Positions 1 to 11,075 of a stretch of 64,000 nt of DNA are shown here, piece by piece; position 1 is the stretch's first letter; the number at the start of each line of letters is the position of its first letter. Where the stretch lies: the NCBI GenBank assembly GCA_032716605.1, contig CM064481.1:16083902-16147901 (forward strand). The letters are read 5' to 3'. The translations under genes and the position numbers were made by a program. The stretch comes from Paralithodes platypus (taxonomy: Eukaryota; Arthropoda; Malacostraca; Decapoda; Lithodidae). The notes beneath the pieces are model-generated. The model was not told the DNA's origin. It did not search any database and was given only the letters and a program-made list of their open reading frames with translations.

Positions 1-20
1 ATCCCCGACTATTTGGCCCT

Positions 21-701
21 TTGTTAAACACCAAAACAGAACTCATCTCAGCTGCTGATACTTACTTAAATCTCCTAGGAGACACTTTACCCCTATCAGT
101 AGCCACTCCTGACCCCCATGCTCGTTGTTATCACACATTCACAGTATTTTCCTCCAACTGTAAACATTATGATGGTTTCCTTGGACTTGACCTCCTTCAA
201 AAACTCCAGGCCCAGATTGACTGCGGCCAAAGGCTGATCTCATTCAAAAACAAATTCCAGCCCAAAGCCTCTGACAAACCAATCACGCAGAAACCCATTC
301 CCAAAAAGAATAAACAAGCTCCCCCTCAACAAACCCTGAGTCAGGGTTACCAAGTTGCAGCTAGCACTAAGGTGACTCCTAAAACCTCCCCTTGCCCCGA
401 GTTCTCTCAAAACCTCACTCAATTCAGTAAAAAAATGCCTCAACAAACGAAAGAAGACAAGTCCAAAAACTCCCTCTCGGTAACCCCCTCAATTCTCGTA
501 ACTCTGTCCAGAATAAATCCTCCCATGTTTTCAGGACAGACTCTGATATATGTAACCATAATTCTATCCAATGTTTATGTACACATGTTTCCAGAGAAAA
601 TGCCGACCGATGTACCCAAAAATGTTTTTCCCATGCCCCCAGAAATGTTCAACTATCCCACAACCAACAACAATTCCCTGGTGACAGTTTTCCGTCAGTA
701 G
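21..701 (+). pseudogene. Gypsy aspartyl protease C-terminal half plus linker
   Basis: Residues from about 10 to 75 look like the flap and C-terminal half of a retropepsin: a GDTLPL-type flap followed by the motif GFLGLDLLQKLQAQID, which corresponds to the I-L-G-x-D-F-L strand of Gypsy proteases. The catalytic DTG half would lie upstream of the window. The remaining ~140 residues are a low-complexity Lys/Gln/Pro/Thr linker. The frame stops at 699-701, whereas Gypsy protease is normally continuous with RT, so this is probably a broken polyprotein segment. The first in-window ATG is not a meaningful start. Confidence 0.6.
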
Positions 702-1400
702 CTCCCTTTCCCCCCCACACCATTCACACCCCTGAAAAATTTCACAACCCCACACTTGACTCGCCCTCTCATGACCAACAAACTCACCAGTCCCACATAA
801 CCTGTAACCAGACCGTTACTGCCACCAAAACAATTCCTCACCTTCGTCCTGTTAACAACCCCAAATCAATACACCAGTCCTACACCAATAACCCATGTTC
901 TACACCTAACTTTTTCCCCACCAACCCTCCGCAGTCCCCCCATCAAATCCCGTTTTCTAACTCGCTCACCTCTCACCCCTCTGAACCGCCCGCACTCGCC
1001 GTTAATCCCCCCCTCACGCGTGCCGACCGAGGGACACAACCATGTTCCCACCATGCCCCCAGAAATACCCAGCTATTCCACCACCACCCCAATCCCTCTT
1101 GTGACAGTTTTTCGTCAGTAGCTCCCTTCCACCCCCACACAATTCACACCCCTAGAAAACTTCACAACCCCACACTTGACTCGCCCTCTCATGACAAACA
1201 AAACCACCAAATCCACATAAACTCCAAACAAACCGTTACTGCCACCGACAACGCTCCCCCCACCAACCCTCCGCAGTCCCTCCAACAAATCCCGTTTTCT
1301 AACCCCCTCACACCGCGCCCCACTGATCCTCCCACACGTGGCGTTAATCCCCCCCTCACGCGTGACCCCCACCAAAGTGACCTTGCCCCCCTTATAAGTA
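603..1400 (+). repeat. Tandem duplication, period about 420 bp, in the protease-RT linker
   Basis: Sequence from 603 onward recurs from 1023. Shared anchors are the CGTCAGTAGCTCCC box (near 693 and 1113), the TTGACTCGCCCTCTCATGAC box (near 756 and 1176), and the TAATCCCCCCCTCACGCGTG box (near 1004 and 1344). The second unit is shorter because of internal deletions. It lies in the non-conserved spacer between protease and RT. Confidence 0.75.
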
Positions 1401-1492
1401 CCAAGCACCTGCTCGCCAGTCAATCCCCCACCATCATTAGCCCAGCGGTAGTTCAGGATAAATGCCAAATTCCCCCCCACCATCAAAAATGG

Positions 1493-3652
1493 GTGAACCT
1501 GCGGCCCATACCCCAAACTCACATGATATTTTCCCCCACTAACACGTCCCCCAACCCCCATCGTTGCCTCTTACAACCCGCCATCATTTCCGCTCGCATC
1601 AACCACATTCTCGTAGCAAATATCTCAGAGGAACCCCTGACATTACCAAAAGGTCTCATTATAGGAGACCTCGAAACTTTTGATGACCTCCCCATACATT
1701 GTAACGACACCCCTACCAGCCTCCAATTGCCCCCTCTTCCTGAGACACTATCTGACCACCAAAAGAACGGCATGTACGACCTACTGCTGGAATTCAGTGA
1801 CGTGTTTGCCCAACAACCCACCGAAATCGGACAGACTGATGTAGAACAACATATCATTAACACCACAGGCCCCCCCATATGACAACCATCCCGTAGAAAG
1901 AACCCCATACAACGTCAGGAAGAGGAACGCCAAGTCCAGGAAATGTTAGAGGCCGGGATTGCCACCCTGTCCATTAGCCCCTGGTCTTCCCCTGTTGTCT
2001 TAGTCAAAAAGAAAGATGGGACAACCCGTTTTTGCGTCGATTACAGGAGGTTAAATGACATAACCATTAAAGACGCTACGCCCTTACCCCGAATAGACGA
2101 TTCCCTTGACTCCCTATACGGATCCAAATGGTTCACTACCCTCGACTTGCAAGCAGGGTATTGGCAAGTGCCTATCAAGGCCGAGGACCAAAAGAAAACA
2201 GCATTTTCCACTAGTGGTGGCCATCACTATGAATTTAACGTCCTACCTTTTGGCCTCTGTAACGGACCCGCCACTTTCTCCCGTTTGATGGAAACGGTAT
2301 TACATGGCCTAACCTGGGAAACCTGCCTAGCCTATCTGGACGATATTATTGTGTACTCTCCAACCTGGGAAGAACACCTCCTCAGGTTGAGACAAGTCCT
2401 TCAAAGAATCCGAGCCGCCGGGTTGAAATTAAAACCCTCAAAGTGCGTGATTGCCCGGAATAAGGTAGATTTTCTCGGACACGTGATATCTGAACATGGT
2501 ATTGCGCCAGACCCAAAGAAACTTCAAGCCATACAAAACCAAACCCCACCCACCACTGTTAAAGGAATACGTTCGTTTCTAGGTTTAGCCACATACTACA
2601 GATGTTTCGTCCCCCACTTTGCCACCATAGCCAGACCCCTCCACCAACTTACCCACAAAGACACCCCGTTCACCTGGACACCTGAAAGAGACCTCGCGTT
2701 TAACACTTTGAAGCAAAAGCTAATCCAAGCCCCTATTGTCGTTTTCCCTGACTACCAGAAACCTTTCCGTCTTTATACCGACGTATCTCTGTACGCCATG
2801 GGTGCAGTTTTAGCTCAATTCAGAGACGGAAAGGAACATGTGATAGCGTATGCCAGCTCCACCCTCACCCCACCACAACAGAATTACGCAGCCACCAAGA
2901 GAGAGTGCTTAGGGATCATTTGGGCACTCAGCCACTTCCGGTCATTTGTGTTGGGCGCAAAACTCAAAATAATTACGGACCATCAATCTTTACAATGGCT
3001 GCGTAGGTGCGAAACCAACTCAGCCATTTTGGTACGTTGGAGGGAGACACTAGAGGACTACGACTTTATCATACAATATCGTCCCGGCAAACTCCATACT
3101 AATGCAGACGCCCTGTCACGTTTGCCAGTACCAAAAGACCCCCCCACCAACCTAGCCGCCTTACAAAACACTCAATTGGTATCTACCCCCACCCCCCGAC
3201 AGAATGCCCCCCCAGCCCCCTCCCTAATTCAATCTTGGGAAGCACGAATCAGACCCCCCTGGATACCGTTAAATGTCTTCAGGGGACTGACTCGCTGGGG
3301 AGATCAACTTGCCACAGACACTGGTCACATAATCTTGGACCCCACCATTGCCCATGACTACATGATTGCCATCCACGAGGGAAACGGCATACACCTTGGA
3401 CAAAAGAAGATGTTAAAGATCTTCACAGACCAATACTGGACCCCCAACCCCTCCAAAATTGCACAACGAGTGACAGAATCCTGCAAACCGTGTTTATTGG
3501 GAAAGGATAGATCACGCACCCTAGGCCCAGCTGGTACCATTTCTGCCAACAAACCGTTCCAAGTCCTATCCCTCGACATCATGGGCCCGTTCCCTTCTTA
3601 CGCTGGCAACCGCTATATCGTCACATTTGTGGACGTATATTCAAAATTTTAA
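1493..3652 (+). pseudogene. Gypsy reverse transcriptase, RNase H and integrase N-terminal part
   Basis: The product copies retrotransposon RNA into DNA. From 1943 the RT is complete: SPWSSPVVLVKKKDGTTRFC, then LDLQAGYWQ (motif A), LPFGLCNGPATF (motif B) and YLDDIIVYS (catalytic YxDD). The thumb LGHVISEHGI and FLGLATYYRCF follow. RNase H shows TDVSLYAMGAVLA, where TDAS is usual, RECLGIIWAL, ITDHQSLQWL and NADALSRL. Integrase starts with a Zn-binding H...H...CKPC region and the first catalytic Asp in LSLDIMGP. The same frame is open from 1493 apart from TGA at 1880-1882, where related pols carry Arg (CGA to TGA). The frame is lost at 3650 just after DVYSKF. Confidence 0.92.
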
Positions 3653-5459
3653 TAGCCTGCCCAGTTAAAGACCACACAGCCACCACAGTCGCCACACTGC
3701 TTGCCACAGAAGTGTTCCCTATATTCGGCCTTCCCCTTGCTCTTCTATCGGACAATGCCCCCGAGTTTAGTGGACACGTTTGGCAACAATTCACCCAACA
3801 ATGCGGTATTAAGATTAAACACTCATCCCCGTACTGGCCTCAAGGAAATGCTATATGCGAACGCAGCCATCGCACCATCAACAACCAGTTACGTACAAGA
3901 ATGATTGCTCTTAACACCTCAGACTGGCCATCACAACTAAAGATGATACAGTGGGGTATGAACACCTGTCCCCGGGAAGACGGTATTTCCCCTCATGAAC
4001 GTGTTTACGGTGTACCCCCCTGTTACTGCCATTCCACCACCACGCTCACCTTCCCTCCACCACCTCCACAATTGACCCATTGCAACATCTGCAAAACACC
4101 CTCCATACCGCCCAGATCTGTCAGGACACCAAAACTGATAACATCGATGACAAAAACCCTTTCGCCATCCATGACACCGTAATGGTAGCCAACCTCCCTA
4201 TCACCAACAAGTTAGGCCCTCGCTATGTCGGGCCCTACACCGTCATACAAGTCCCAAATGCCTTTCAAGTCACCATCGACTATCACGGCATGACTCGCAC
4301 GTTCCGAACTAGATTCGTCCGAGCGTTTAAACCTCTAAAGACACAAGACATTACCCCACCCCACACGTCCGACCCTAAATTAAACACCCCTACTCACCCT
4401 CCCACTCAGGCTATGCATATTCCCATACAAACCCCTAAGGACCTAAGCCCTCCAACACCGAACCGACAAATCATTTCTCAACATACCCCCCAAACTAACC
4501 TCCACAAACCCCAAACCCCCACTATCACACCCTCTTCCACCATGACACCTTCCTTCACTTCTGATAGTCAAGTGCCTCCCCAACTTATCCAAGTACGAAA
4601 ACCTCCACCCACAACCCCGACCACAACAGAAACCCTCCCGTCTAGCCCTGACATACCTCCACCAGGCACCACAGTGAGAAAACCACCACCCCCACCCCAA
4701 ACCAAGTACACACCCAACCGCACCACACAATCTACCTCAGTAACCTCACACTACAACTTACGCCCACGACAAAAATCGTTTAAAACCTCCAGAAAACACA
4801 CCCTGCTAACCAAGTTCCTTAGTGCTGCCAGACCACTACACTCCTCCTCCTCCTCCTCTTCTTCTTCTTCGTCGAATTCTCCCCCACAAAGGGAACGAAG
4901 ACGAATAATCACCAGCAAATCACCAACCTCATCAAACGACACACCCCACACACGCCCCTACCCCCAACCCTCCAACTTAAATCTACACTCCTTACCCACC
5001 CGTCTAGCCCCCCCCGCATCCGCCCCTTTCCCCTCCACGATCCCCACCACCCCACCCACACACCGACCAACCTCCTCATCTCACCGAACCCCCAACCAAC
5101 CAACCCCTAAGGAATCCCCCCACAAAGTCACCCCTGAGAAAACCCCCACATGTCCTTTACCTGTAAAACGTTCTTCCCCTCAATATAAAACATCGTCGAG
5201 CGACTCAAGTCCCACGACAAACATCTACCTTCCCACCAGGACCGCCAGAGGTAGAATAATCAACAGACCCATCAGATTTAAAGACAGCGATACAAAAATA
5301 ACACCCCGTTCTGACACTCAGGACCCAAGCCACACAACACACACACCCCCTCCTTCCCACGCACCACCATCACCACCAGGCCCGCACGCTAACCCACTGT
5401 ACTACCACGGACGTACTAAAAGTATAGCAACCTTAGTCCGATTTTTAAGAACCAGGTGA
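3653..5459 (+). pseudogene. Gypsy integrase core, GPY/F domain and Pro/Thr-rich tail
   Basis: After the frameshift near 3650 the integrase core continues: LLSDNAPEF gives the second catalytic Asp and CERSHRTINNQL the Glu. A second frame change near 4060 moves the reading to the frame ending at 5459. There the GPY/F module is clear (LGPRYVGPYTVIQ ... FRTRFVRAFKPL, about 4197-4340). The last ~370 residues are low complexity, rich in Pro, Thr and Ser, with a Ser run coded by TCC/TTC repeats at 4840-4873. The long disordered tail is unusual for Gypsy integrases, and its function is unknown. Confidence 0.85.
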
Positions 5460-5936
5460 TAGTCTCGTGGTGTTATCACGTGATGAGTTTATTGGACTTA
5501 CCATCCACGACTATTTTACGCTATACCTGACGTCAACTCGGGTAGTACATTATTGTGGTTGCGGGACATTTTCGAGGGCATTACAATTCTCTTCAGCCTA
5601 GCATACCCCAGAGGCACTGCAGGCAGTTGTATCTTTCCTTAGTTTGAGTGAGGATATACGATACAGCCAGGTGTGACATTGAAGAGGTAATGTGTTACTG
5701 GAGGTCTTCAGTGCATATTTCTATCCATAAAATTATACCAATCTTAATTCAATACATTCATTCAATTGTGTAATTCATTTTTTTTTATCACTGCCTTTTA
5801 ATTAATTAATTAATTTGTGCAAAATAGGGTGTATTTAGATTCAAGATTTATTGTGCGTTTTTTTTTTAACAGGAATTATTTACTATATATATGGGAGGAT
5901 TTTATATATTATATGTTTATCAAGTGAAATTTCCAC
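5460..5936. other. Non-coding spacer, candidate 3' LTR or Gag leader
   Basis: No ORF. The segment starts just after the pol stop, and the second half is AT-rich with T runs and a TTAATTAATTAATTAATT tract near 5800. It could contain the 3' LTR of the upstream Gypsy and the leader of the downstream Gag. I see no paired LTR copy in the window, so the identity is open. Confidence 0.3.
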
Positions 5937-7427
5937 ATGTCATTAAAACAACTGTTTAGCAAAAGGCCTAAGGTTCCCACTATCAATCCAGTTGATCCCG
6001 AATTATCTGATATTGCTGAGGATAGCGGAGACGATTTTTCGGATGATTATTGGAGTGATTTTGATAATCATTATTCAGAGATTGAGTCTCAAGCAAATCC
6101 GGCTTCTTCGGGACTTCTACCTTTGTACCAAAATGTTAATCAGAGTGTGTTAAGAAGCGGGACTTTCCGAGATACGACCCCCACCAATTTGGAACCATTG
6201 CCTAGTATAGTAATTCCCTCACCTCCCGAAAATAACGTCATTATGTCGGGTAACGAACCCCAGGCTTTTCATTTAAGTGTGACCCATGGTCAGGCCGTAC
6301 ACAATTTCACTGGGTTGGAAGAACACAGAAATATTTTTTCAGTTTTGGATGATTTAGAGACGGAAATTGCAGCAAAGGGTATCACACAGGAGAGGGCCAA
6401 AATTTACATTTTTTGCTCGAAAATTGACAAAGGGAATACTCCAGCTGGGTACCTTTTGGCTTGCGATGACCTCATACATGCTAAGACTTACGATGAGTTC
6501 AGGCTAGAATTCCTAGAGAAGTGTGGGTCGTCAGCTAAAGGGGAATTTGCGAAATTCCATGATTTCGCCGATCAGCTATTGAAGCAAAAGAAAAATCTGT
6601 CAGTAGATACATTATTGGTGCAGTGTTCACAGTTCGCGAATTGTATGTCGCAGGATCTAGTTCGTCACTCCTGGTTTGAGGACAGTAAGATGACAATAGG
6701 ACAGCTGAGCAAGTTACTGGGGTATGTTATGCTGGTTAGTGCTTTACCAGACACCGTGAAACCGATCGCACGACGTATAGAGTTCCCTCGAACAATGTCT
6801 CTCAATAAATTCTCGAAGGAACTTAGGAAGTCTTGTGATACTAGCGGTGTAACCACCGAGCAAATTCAGTTCTCGTGTGCTGCCGTTAGGAATTCCCTAC
6901 CTGTTTCCCCAGCTCAACCTGGGCCTAAACAGAATTTCCCTAAACAGAGTCAACCAAATAAGAACTCTCAACCACATAGAAATCCCCAGCAGTTCTCCTC
7001 AAACAGTTCTTTTCCCAAATTCCATAAACCTGCACAAGTAAGTCAGAGTAGACAGAGTTACAGCTCTCAAACATGGAACCATCAATCGCCTCGTTATCAG
7101 GGGAATGGTGGTCGACCGCGGGCCGCAGGCGGAGGCGGTCAGGGCGCGCAGAGACCTGCGATAATGGCTACCGGCGCATCTGGTCAACACAGGGATGTTA
7201 TGTGTTTTTATTGTGGGGGACGGGGTCACATTGTTCCTCATTGTAACATCAAGGCCAAGGAGCTATATGAATATACGGCAGATAAGCAACCTTTCTGTCG
7301 TAGATGCAAGTGTAATGATCACAGGACCGGAACTTGCCCGGAAGTGAAGGTAGATTTGGACGATTGGAAAGCCAGTCACCCTAGGTCGGGGGAAGCTTAC
7401 GATCACTCCCAAGCAAACGTAATATAA
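5937..7427 (+). CDS. Retrotransposon Gag with two CCHC zinc knuckles
   Basis: Intact 496-residue ORF. The N terminus is acidic, the middle (~100-320) is a helical capsid-like region (FCSKIDKGNTPAGYLLACDD ... SKELRKSC), then a Gln/Asn/Pro/Ser-rich linker. Two C-x2-C-x4-H-x4-C knuckles follow at about residues 423-436 (CFYCGGRGHIVPHC) and 454-467 (CRRCKCNDHRTGTC). This is the nucleocapsid arrangement of Gypsy or BEL-type Gags, which package element RNA. A protease fragment follows 38 bp downstream, but RT, RNase H and integrase are missing. Base composition differs from the Gypsy at 1-5459, so it is a different element, possibly a deletion derivative or a co-opted gag. Confidence 0.85.
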   Translation: MSLKQLFSKRPKVPTINPVDPELSDIAEDSGDDFSDDYWSDFDNHYSEIESQANPASSGLLPLYQNVNQSVLRSGTFRDTTPTNLEPLPSIVIPSPPENNVIMSGNEPQAFHLSVTHGQAVHNFTGLEEHRNIFSVLDDLETEIAAKGITQERAKIYIFCSKIDKGNTPAGYLLACDDLIHAKTYDEFRLEFLEKCGSSAKGEFAKFHDFADQLLKQKKNLSVDTLLVQCSQFANCMSQDLVRHSWFEDSKMTIGQLSKLLGYVMLVSALPDTVKPIARRIEFPRTMSLNKFSKELRKSCDTSGVTTEQIQFSCAAVRNSLPVSPAQPGPKQNFPKQSQPNKNSQPHRNPQQFSSNSSFPKFHKPAQVSQSRQSYSSQTWNHQSPRYQGNGGRPRAAGGGGQGAQRPAIMATGASGQHRDVMCFYCGGRGHIVPHCNIKAKELYEYTADKQPFCRRCKCNDHRTGTCPEVKVDLDDWKASHPRSGEAYDHSQANVI

Positions 7428-7465
7428 AACATCAATGTACACAAACTCCGGAATGTCCTACGTTA

Positions 7466-7762
7466 ATGATAAGTGCCCTTATGCATTCACCTGACTCGTT
7501 CATTTTGAAGTCATGTGTAAATAATACAGATATAAGTGTTTTAATTGATACAGGTTCTCCTGTGAACCTAATGTCTAGCTCTGTCTTTAACAAATTGAAT
7601 CATGATGATTCATTTAAACTTGAATTCCCCGATGTTAATCTTCAGAGTGTTTCAGGGGATAATATTTCAATATTGGGGGTTACATACTTACCGTTAGCAT
7701 TGCATGAGGACTTGGATTTAATCATTAATATACTCTTTCATAGACTATACTGTGTGTTATAA
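7466..7762 (+). CDS. Retropepsin-like aspartyl protease fragment
   Basis: 98 residues. The catalytic motif is VLIDTGSPVNLMS (Asp in DTG) at about residues 27-39, followed by a flap-like region (VSGDNISILGVTYLPL). The C-terminal strand with the I-L-G-x-D motif is absent because the frame ends at 7760-7762. It lies just 3' of Gag in another frame, as expected for a Gag-Pro-Pol element, and is truncated before RT. Confidence 0.7.
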   Translation: MISALMHSPDSFILKSCVNNTDISVLIDTGSPVNLMSSSVFNKLNHDDSFKLEFPDVNLQSVSGDNISILGVTYLPLALHEDLDLIINILFHRLYCVL

Positions 7763-7781
7763 GGTAATAAGTTAATTTACT

Positions 7782-8168
7782 ATGAGTCTACATAGCGTTT
7801 ATAAGCCGACCACCCTTCCCCTCACGGCCAAAATGTCTTTCAAGGAAAAGCTATTTTCCTGCAAGTTGTTTATGATATTTACATTCTCATTGCTTGTGGT
7901 GTTCCATCTAATCGATTTAGTGTGTGTTTTAGTTTTGAAATATAAGTATATTAACTCAGGTGATATATTTGGTAACTCCACCAATACCCTGAAGCTAACG
8001 CTACACCATTTGGTCGTTAAAGATATTAATGATTGTATTATAACTGAAATAATACACATTTTATCCATCGTACTATTGCATTTATCCAGTACATATGCCG
8101 CCTATGCTAAAATAATCTGTGTATCCAAACATATAGTCTCATTAATATGGGAATATGAACATGATTAG
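7782..8168 (+). CDS. Small hydrophobic ORF of unknown function
   Basis: 128 residues. Two hydrophobic stretches are visible (about residues 30-52, FMIFTFSLLVVFHLIDLVCV, and about 88-110). I recognise no family. It follows the protease fragment where an env-like or remnant ORF could sit, but it may be chance coding in AT-rich DNA. Confidence 0.2.
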   Translation: MSLHSVYKPTTLPLTAKMSFKEKLFSCKLFMIFTFSLLVVFHLIDLVCVLVLKYKYINSGDIFGNSTNTLKLTLHHLVVKDINDCIITEIIHILSIVLLHLSSTYAAYAKIICVSKHIVSLIWEYEHD

Positions 8169-8230
8169 ATTAATATCCAGTATTCGAGAATGGATAATAA
8201 GTCGTAGGCGTGTGCATAAACCTTTAACCG

Positions 8231-8362
8231 TCCTGGTGGTGTAATGGTTAAGGTGGCAAAAATATATGTGTGATAACCCGGGTTCGAATCCCGGTGGATC
8301 ATATATACTTTAATTAATTTCATTGGGGGTGTGGTGATGAGATTAATAAAAATAATAATAGG
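8231..8362 (+). repeat. tRNA-derived SINE, copy 1
   Basis: The head has pol III boxes: GGTGGTGTAATGG (A box) and GGTTCGAATCC (B box). The anticodon arm is not foldable and the acceptor ends do not pair well, so it is not a functional tRNA. The tail CTTTAATTAATTTCATTGGG, ending in a TAA-rich run, is shared with copies at 46036 and 61305, which defines a family. Confidence 0.75.
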
Positions 8363-8813
8363 TATGGATGCACAGTCCCAATCACTGTTATTCCACCTGC
8401 AGTTTATTAAGCCTCTCCATAGCCTTAATATTGTGGAATACAAAAACTTTATGTGGTGGGGGCTTGGGGAAGGTCAGTGGGTTTCGGGGCTCATGTTTGT
8501 ATTCATAGCCAAAAAACTCGTCCATTATGGATTATATAGTTTTGTTTTCTATGGCCACCACATGACACAGCATAGCACCTCCTCGGTAAGTTACCAACCC
8601 CAAGGTCGGCCAAGTTTACAATTAAATGATGTGGAGAGCCTCAGCCAGGACCCATCACCAGATTATGTTATAACAGATCACTACTCCGTCAGTAGTGGTG
8701 ATAAGGTCATCATTGACATTCCCCCCAAAACAATCTGTTCCATCCCAGACTATCATAGTTGTCAGTCTCATACGTCTGATACGTCTGACAACGGCTATTT
8801 TGATATAGCCTAA
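8363..8813 (+). other. Open frame of unknown meaning
   Basis: An open frame runs from inside the SINE tail to TAA at 8811-8813. The C-terminal ~90 residues are Ser/Asp/His-rich and polar (VESLSQDPSPDYVITDHYS). No domain is recognised. It could be the tail of a lost ORF belonging to the Gag unit. Confidence 0.15.
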
Positions 8814-10210
8814 ATCTGGCATAACATCTGATATATTATTTTTCTGTTGATGTTATTTGGAATTTAGTTTTTTTCTCATGTGGACCACTAGCCCAAGTCT
8901 CAATTATTATAAGAATATAAGAAAACGGGAGTTTGCAAAAAGGCAATTGGCCCACATAAGGCAGATCCCTCTCATGTACTAGATGTACTAGAGTATTATT
9001 TAGTTTTGTTAATTCTGTGTATTTTAATTAAGGATACTAGTAGTATGTTTTTAGTTTTTATGTGTATTTAATTAGTCTTAAGCTGTTATGGAAATATATT
9101 ATTCTCATAATTTATTAAACCAGTAGGCTACTTGAGTTGTTTTTAATATGTTATAGAATTGTAAGGAGGACTATTTTGTTTGTTATATTAGCAGTAGCAG
9201 TACCCACTTGGGTCAATATGTAGCACGTGCGACAATATAGGTAAAAAATTAATCTCAATGGCATGTGATTAAACACATTTTTTCCAAGATATTCATATAC
9301 ATGTCAGCTTCAGGAAACTATCATAGAATATGTTCTATAGGTACTTACGTTTCAATGGCCGCTCTCTGTTCTCGCCGCCATTTGTATTTTTGTTTAGTTA
9401 CAGTGTGAGGCCTCTTTCCCGTGTCTCTCAGTCAACAATGAAACATCTGGTGACGAATTCAATGCCCCCTAGTGTGTACTTGTTTTTAAAAAGTTAATAT
9501 TTACCTCCTGTTATCGAAAATCAAAGCTGAAGATTATGGAGTAGCCTACACACCGTAGACTTCATCGACTTTTTCTTTCGGCACCTGTATTTATTAATTT
9601 AACACCTTACGAGCGGCCTATGCGGTTTATTTATGTGTACCGCACAGCGGGGTGTTTTTAGCCAAAATAGGGCTGTTTACGTGATCATTTTCATGCCTAA
9701 ATAAGACCCAGAACGTAAAACAAGTACCTATCCCTGAAAGGGCATAAACAGAGCTTTCGAATGACACCATAACGATCCTTGTATGATGGATAGTTTTCTT
9801 GCAATAACCGTGCAACGCGAGTGCAAAAAGCAGGTAATTCGGTACTTTCAGTACATAATTGAGTATGTAGCGAGTGAGAGAGGGAGGAGGGAGCTGAGAT
9901 TTGTGTCAGTAGGTTCGCCGCGGTGGTCTGGAGCAGTCATACGCTCGCTAGTCTCCTGCCACCACTTGTCTCTCTCTCTCAGCCACATTACGTGCTGAAA
10001 TTGCCACTCGAGTTATGTCGAGCGCCGCCACATAGTCCAGCTTTATTTAACTCGACTTATGTTGCTCGCCGCTAAATAAGGGTTAATACCCAATCAGCGG
10101 GGGTGTGGGGGCGGCAGCCCCCACCCATAATACTAGGATAGGTTAGGTAAGGCTGTTAGGTTAGGCTAATACTACCCTTTATTTTTGTCTTTTACCCCAC
10201 AATTTCCCTG
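8814..10210. other. Non-coding, no gene seen
   Basis: AT-rich DNA without a supported ORF. At about 8925-8985 there is a stretch (GGCAATTGGCCCACATAAGG) that looks like a dispersed arthropod repeat, at low confidence. A few TAGGTTAGG-like words occur near 10137-10170, too few for a telomere array. Confidence 0.4.
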
Positions 10211-10533
10211 ATCTTCATAGCCCTCCCCACTATTGATCTTCATAGCCCTCCCCACTATTGATCTTCATAGCCCTCCCCACTATTGATCTTCATAGCCCTC
10301 CCCACTATTGATCTTCATAGCCCTCCCCACTATTGATCTTCATAGCCCTCCCCACTATTGATCTTCATAGCCCTCCCCACTATTGATCTTCATAGCCCTC
10401 CCCACTATTGATCTTCATAGCCTCCCCCTATTGATCTTCATAGCCCTCCCCACTATTGATCTTCATAGCCCTCCCCACTATTGATCTTCATAGCCCTCCC
10501 CACTATTGATCTTCATAGCCCTCCCCACTATTG
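10211..10533. repeat. 25-bp minisatellite, 13 units
   Basis: The unit is ATCTTCATAGCCCTCCCCAC followed by TATTG. Twelve units are 25 bp with almost no divergence. The ninth (10411-10433) is a 23-bp variant, CCTCCCCCTATTG in place of CCCTCCCCACTATTG. Near-perfect identity implies recent expansion. Confidence 0.97.
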
Positions 10534-11075
10534 GGCTGCATGTCTAAGATTGATGAATAATGGGTAAACGCTAAATTCCCATTCAACTTCATAATTAGAA
10601 TAAACTAAAACACCAAAAACAAAATACAACTATAAAAAGAAATATCTGAAAAACACGTTGTCGTTAATCCTACATAATTACCCCTACTTGTATTGTTGAC
10701 TTACTTCGAAGCAAAATGGAATTACTTTAGTAGACTGTAATTCTGTTACCTTATGACGATACACGTATCCTTTCCCATCTTAAGCCATTACTGTAATATG
10801 AACATGGACATAATTAATTACAATATAAATGTAAAGATCAATGCCGATATGTTTGCACAGTCATATGCGGTACGCAACGAAAGTATTTAAGGAAATAGAC
10901 AAATTATATTTAGCTTGGCTTTTTAGATAATATGCTGCGTAACGACACGACACGAGTTGCTTATGTTGTACCGACCACCTTTTCTCACGTATCCCTACAC
11001 CATTATCTACTCAATTGGCCAACCGAGAAAGAAAGGGTAATAGGTATAACTTATATGTGAGAGTACTGTAGTTCG
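10534..11075. other. Non-coding, nothing recognised
   Basis: AT-rich sequence without a convincing ORF, RNA gene or repeat structure. Confidence 0.4.

Larger units (their letters stand above)
1..5459 (+). mobile_element. Ty3/Gypsy LTR retrotransposon, decayed, 5' part outside the window
   Basis: The order protease remnant, RT, RNase H, integrase, GPY/F domain matches Ty3/Gypsy pol. The + strand is strongly C/A rich, unlike the neighbouring Gag unit. The copy is broken by a stop between protease and RT, an in-frame TGA at 1880-1882, a one-base loss in a T run near 3647-3650 inside integrase, and another frame change near 4060. The upstream Gag and 5' LTR lie before the window. A 3' LTR should begin after 5459, but I could not define one by eye. 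Confidence 0.9.

Noticed and set aside
1115..1561. Minus-strand open frame opposite the Gypsy linker
   Set aside because: It is the shadow of a C-rich, stop-poor strand and shows no domain.
5460..5936. Defined 3' LTR of the Gypsy element
   Set aside because: No second copy in the window, no clear TG...CA ends or primer-binding site could be fixed by eye.
8231..8305. tRNA gene on the plus strand
   Set aside because: Only the A and B boxes are good. Acceptor ends do not pair and the head plus tail recur elsewhere, which marks a SINE.
10137..10175. Telomeric TTAGG repeat
   Set aside because: Only a few scattered TAGGTTAGG-type words, no tandem array.
10211..10533. CRISPR-like array
   Set aside because: Units abut each other without unique spacers, and the window is eukaryotic.
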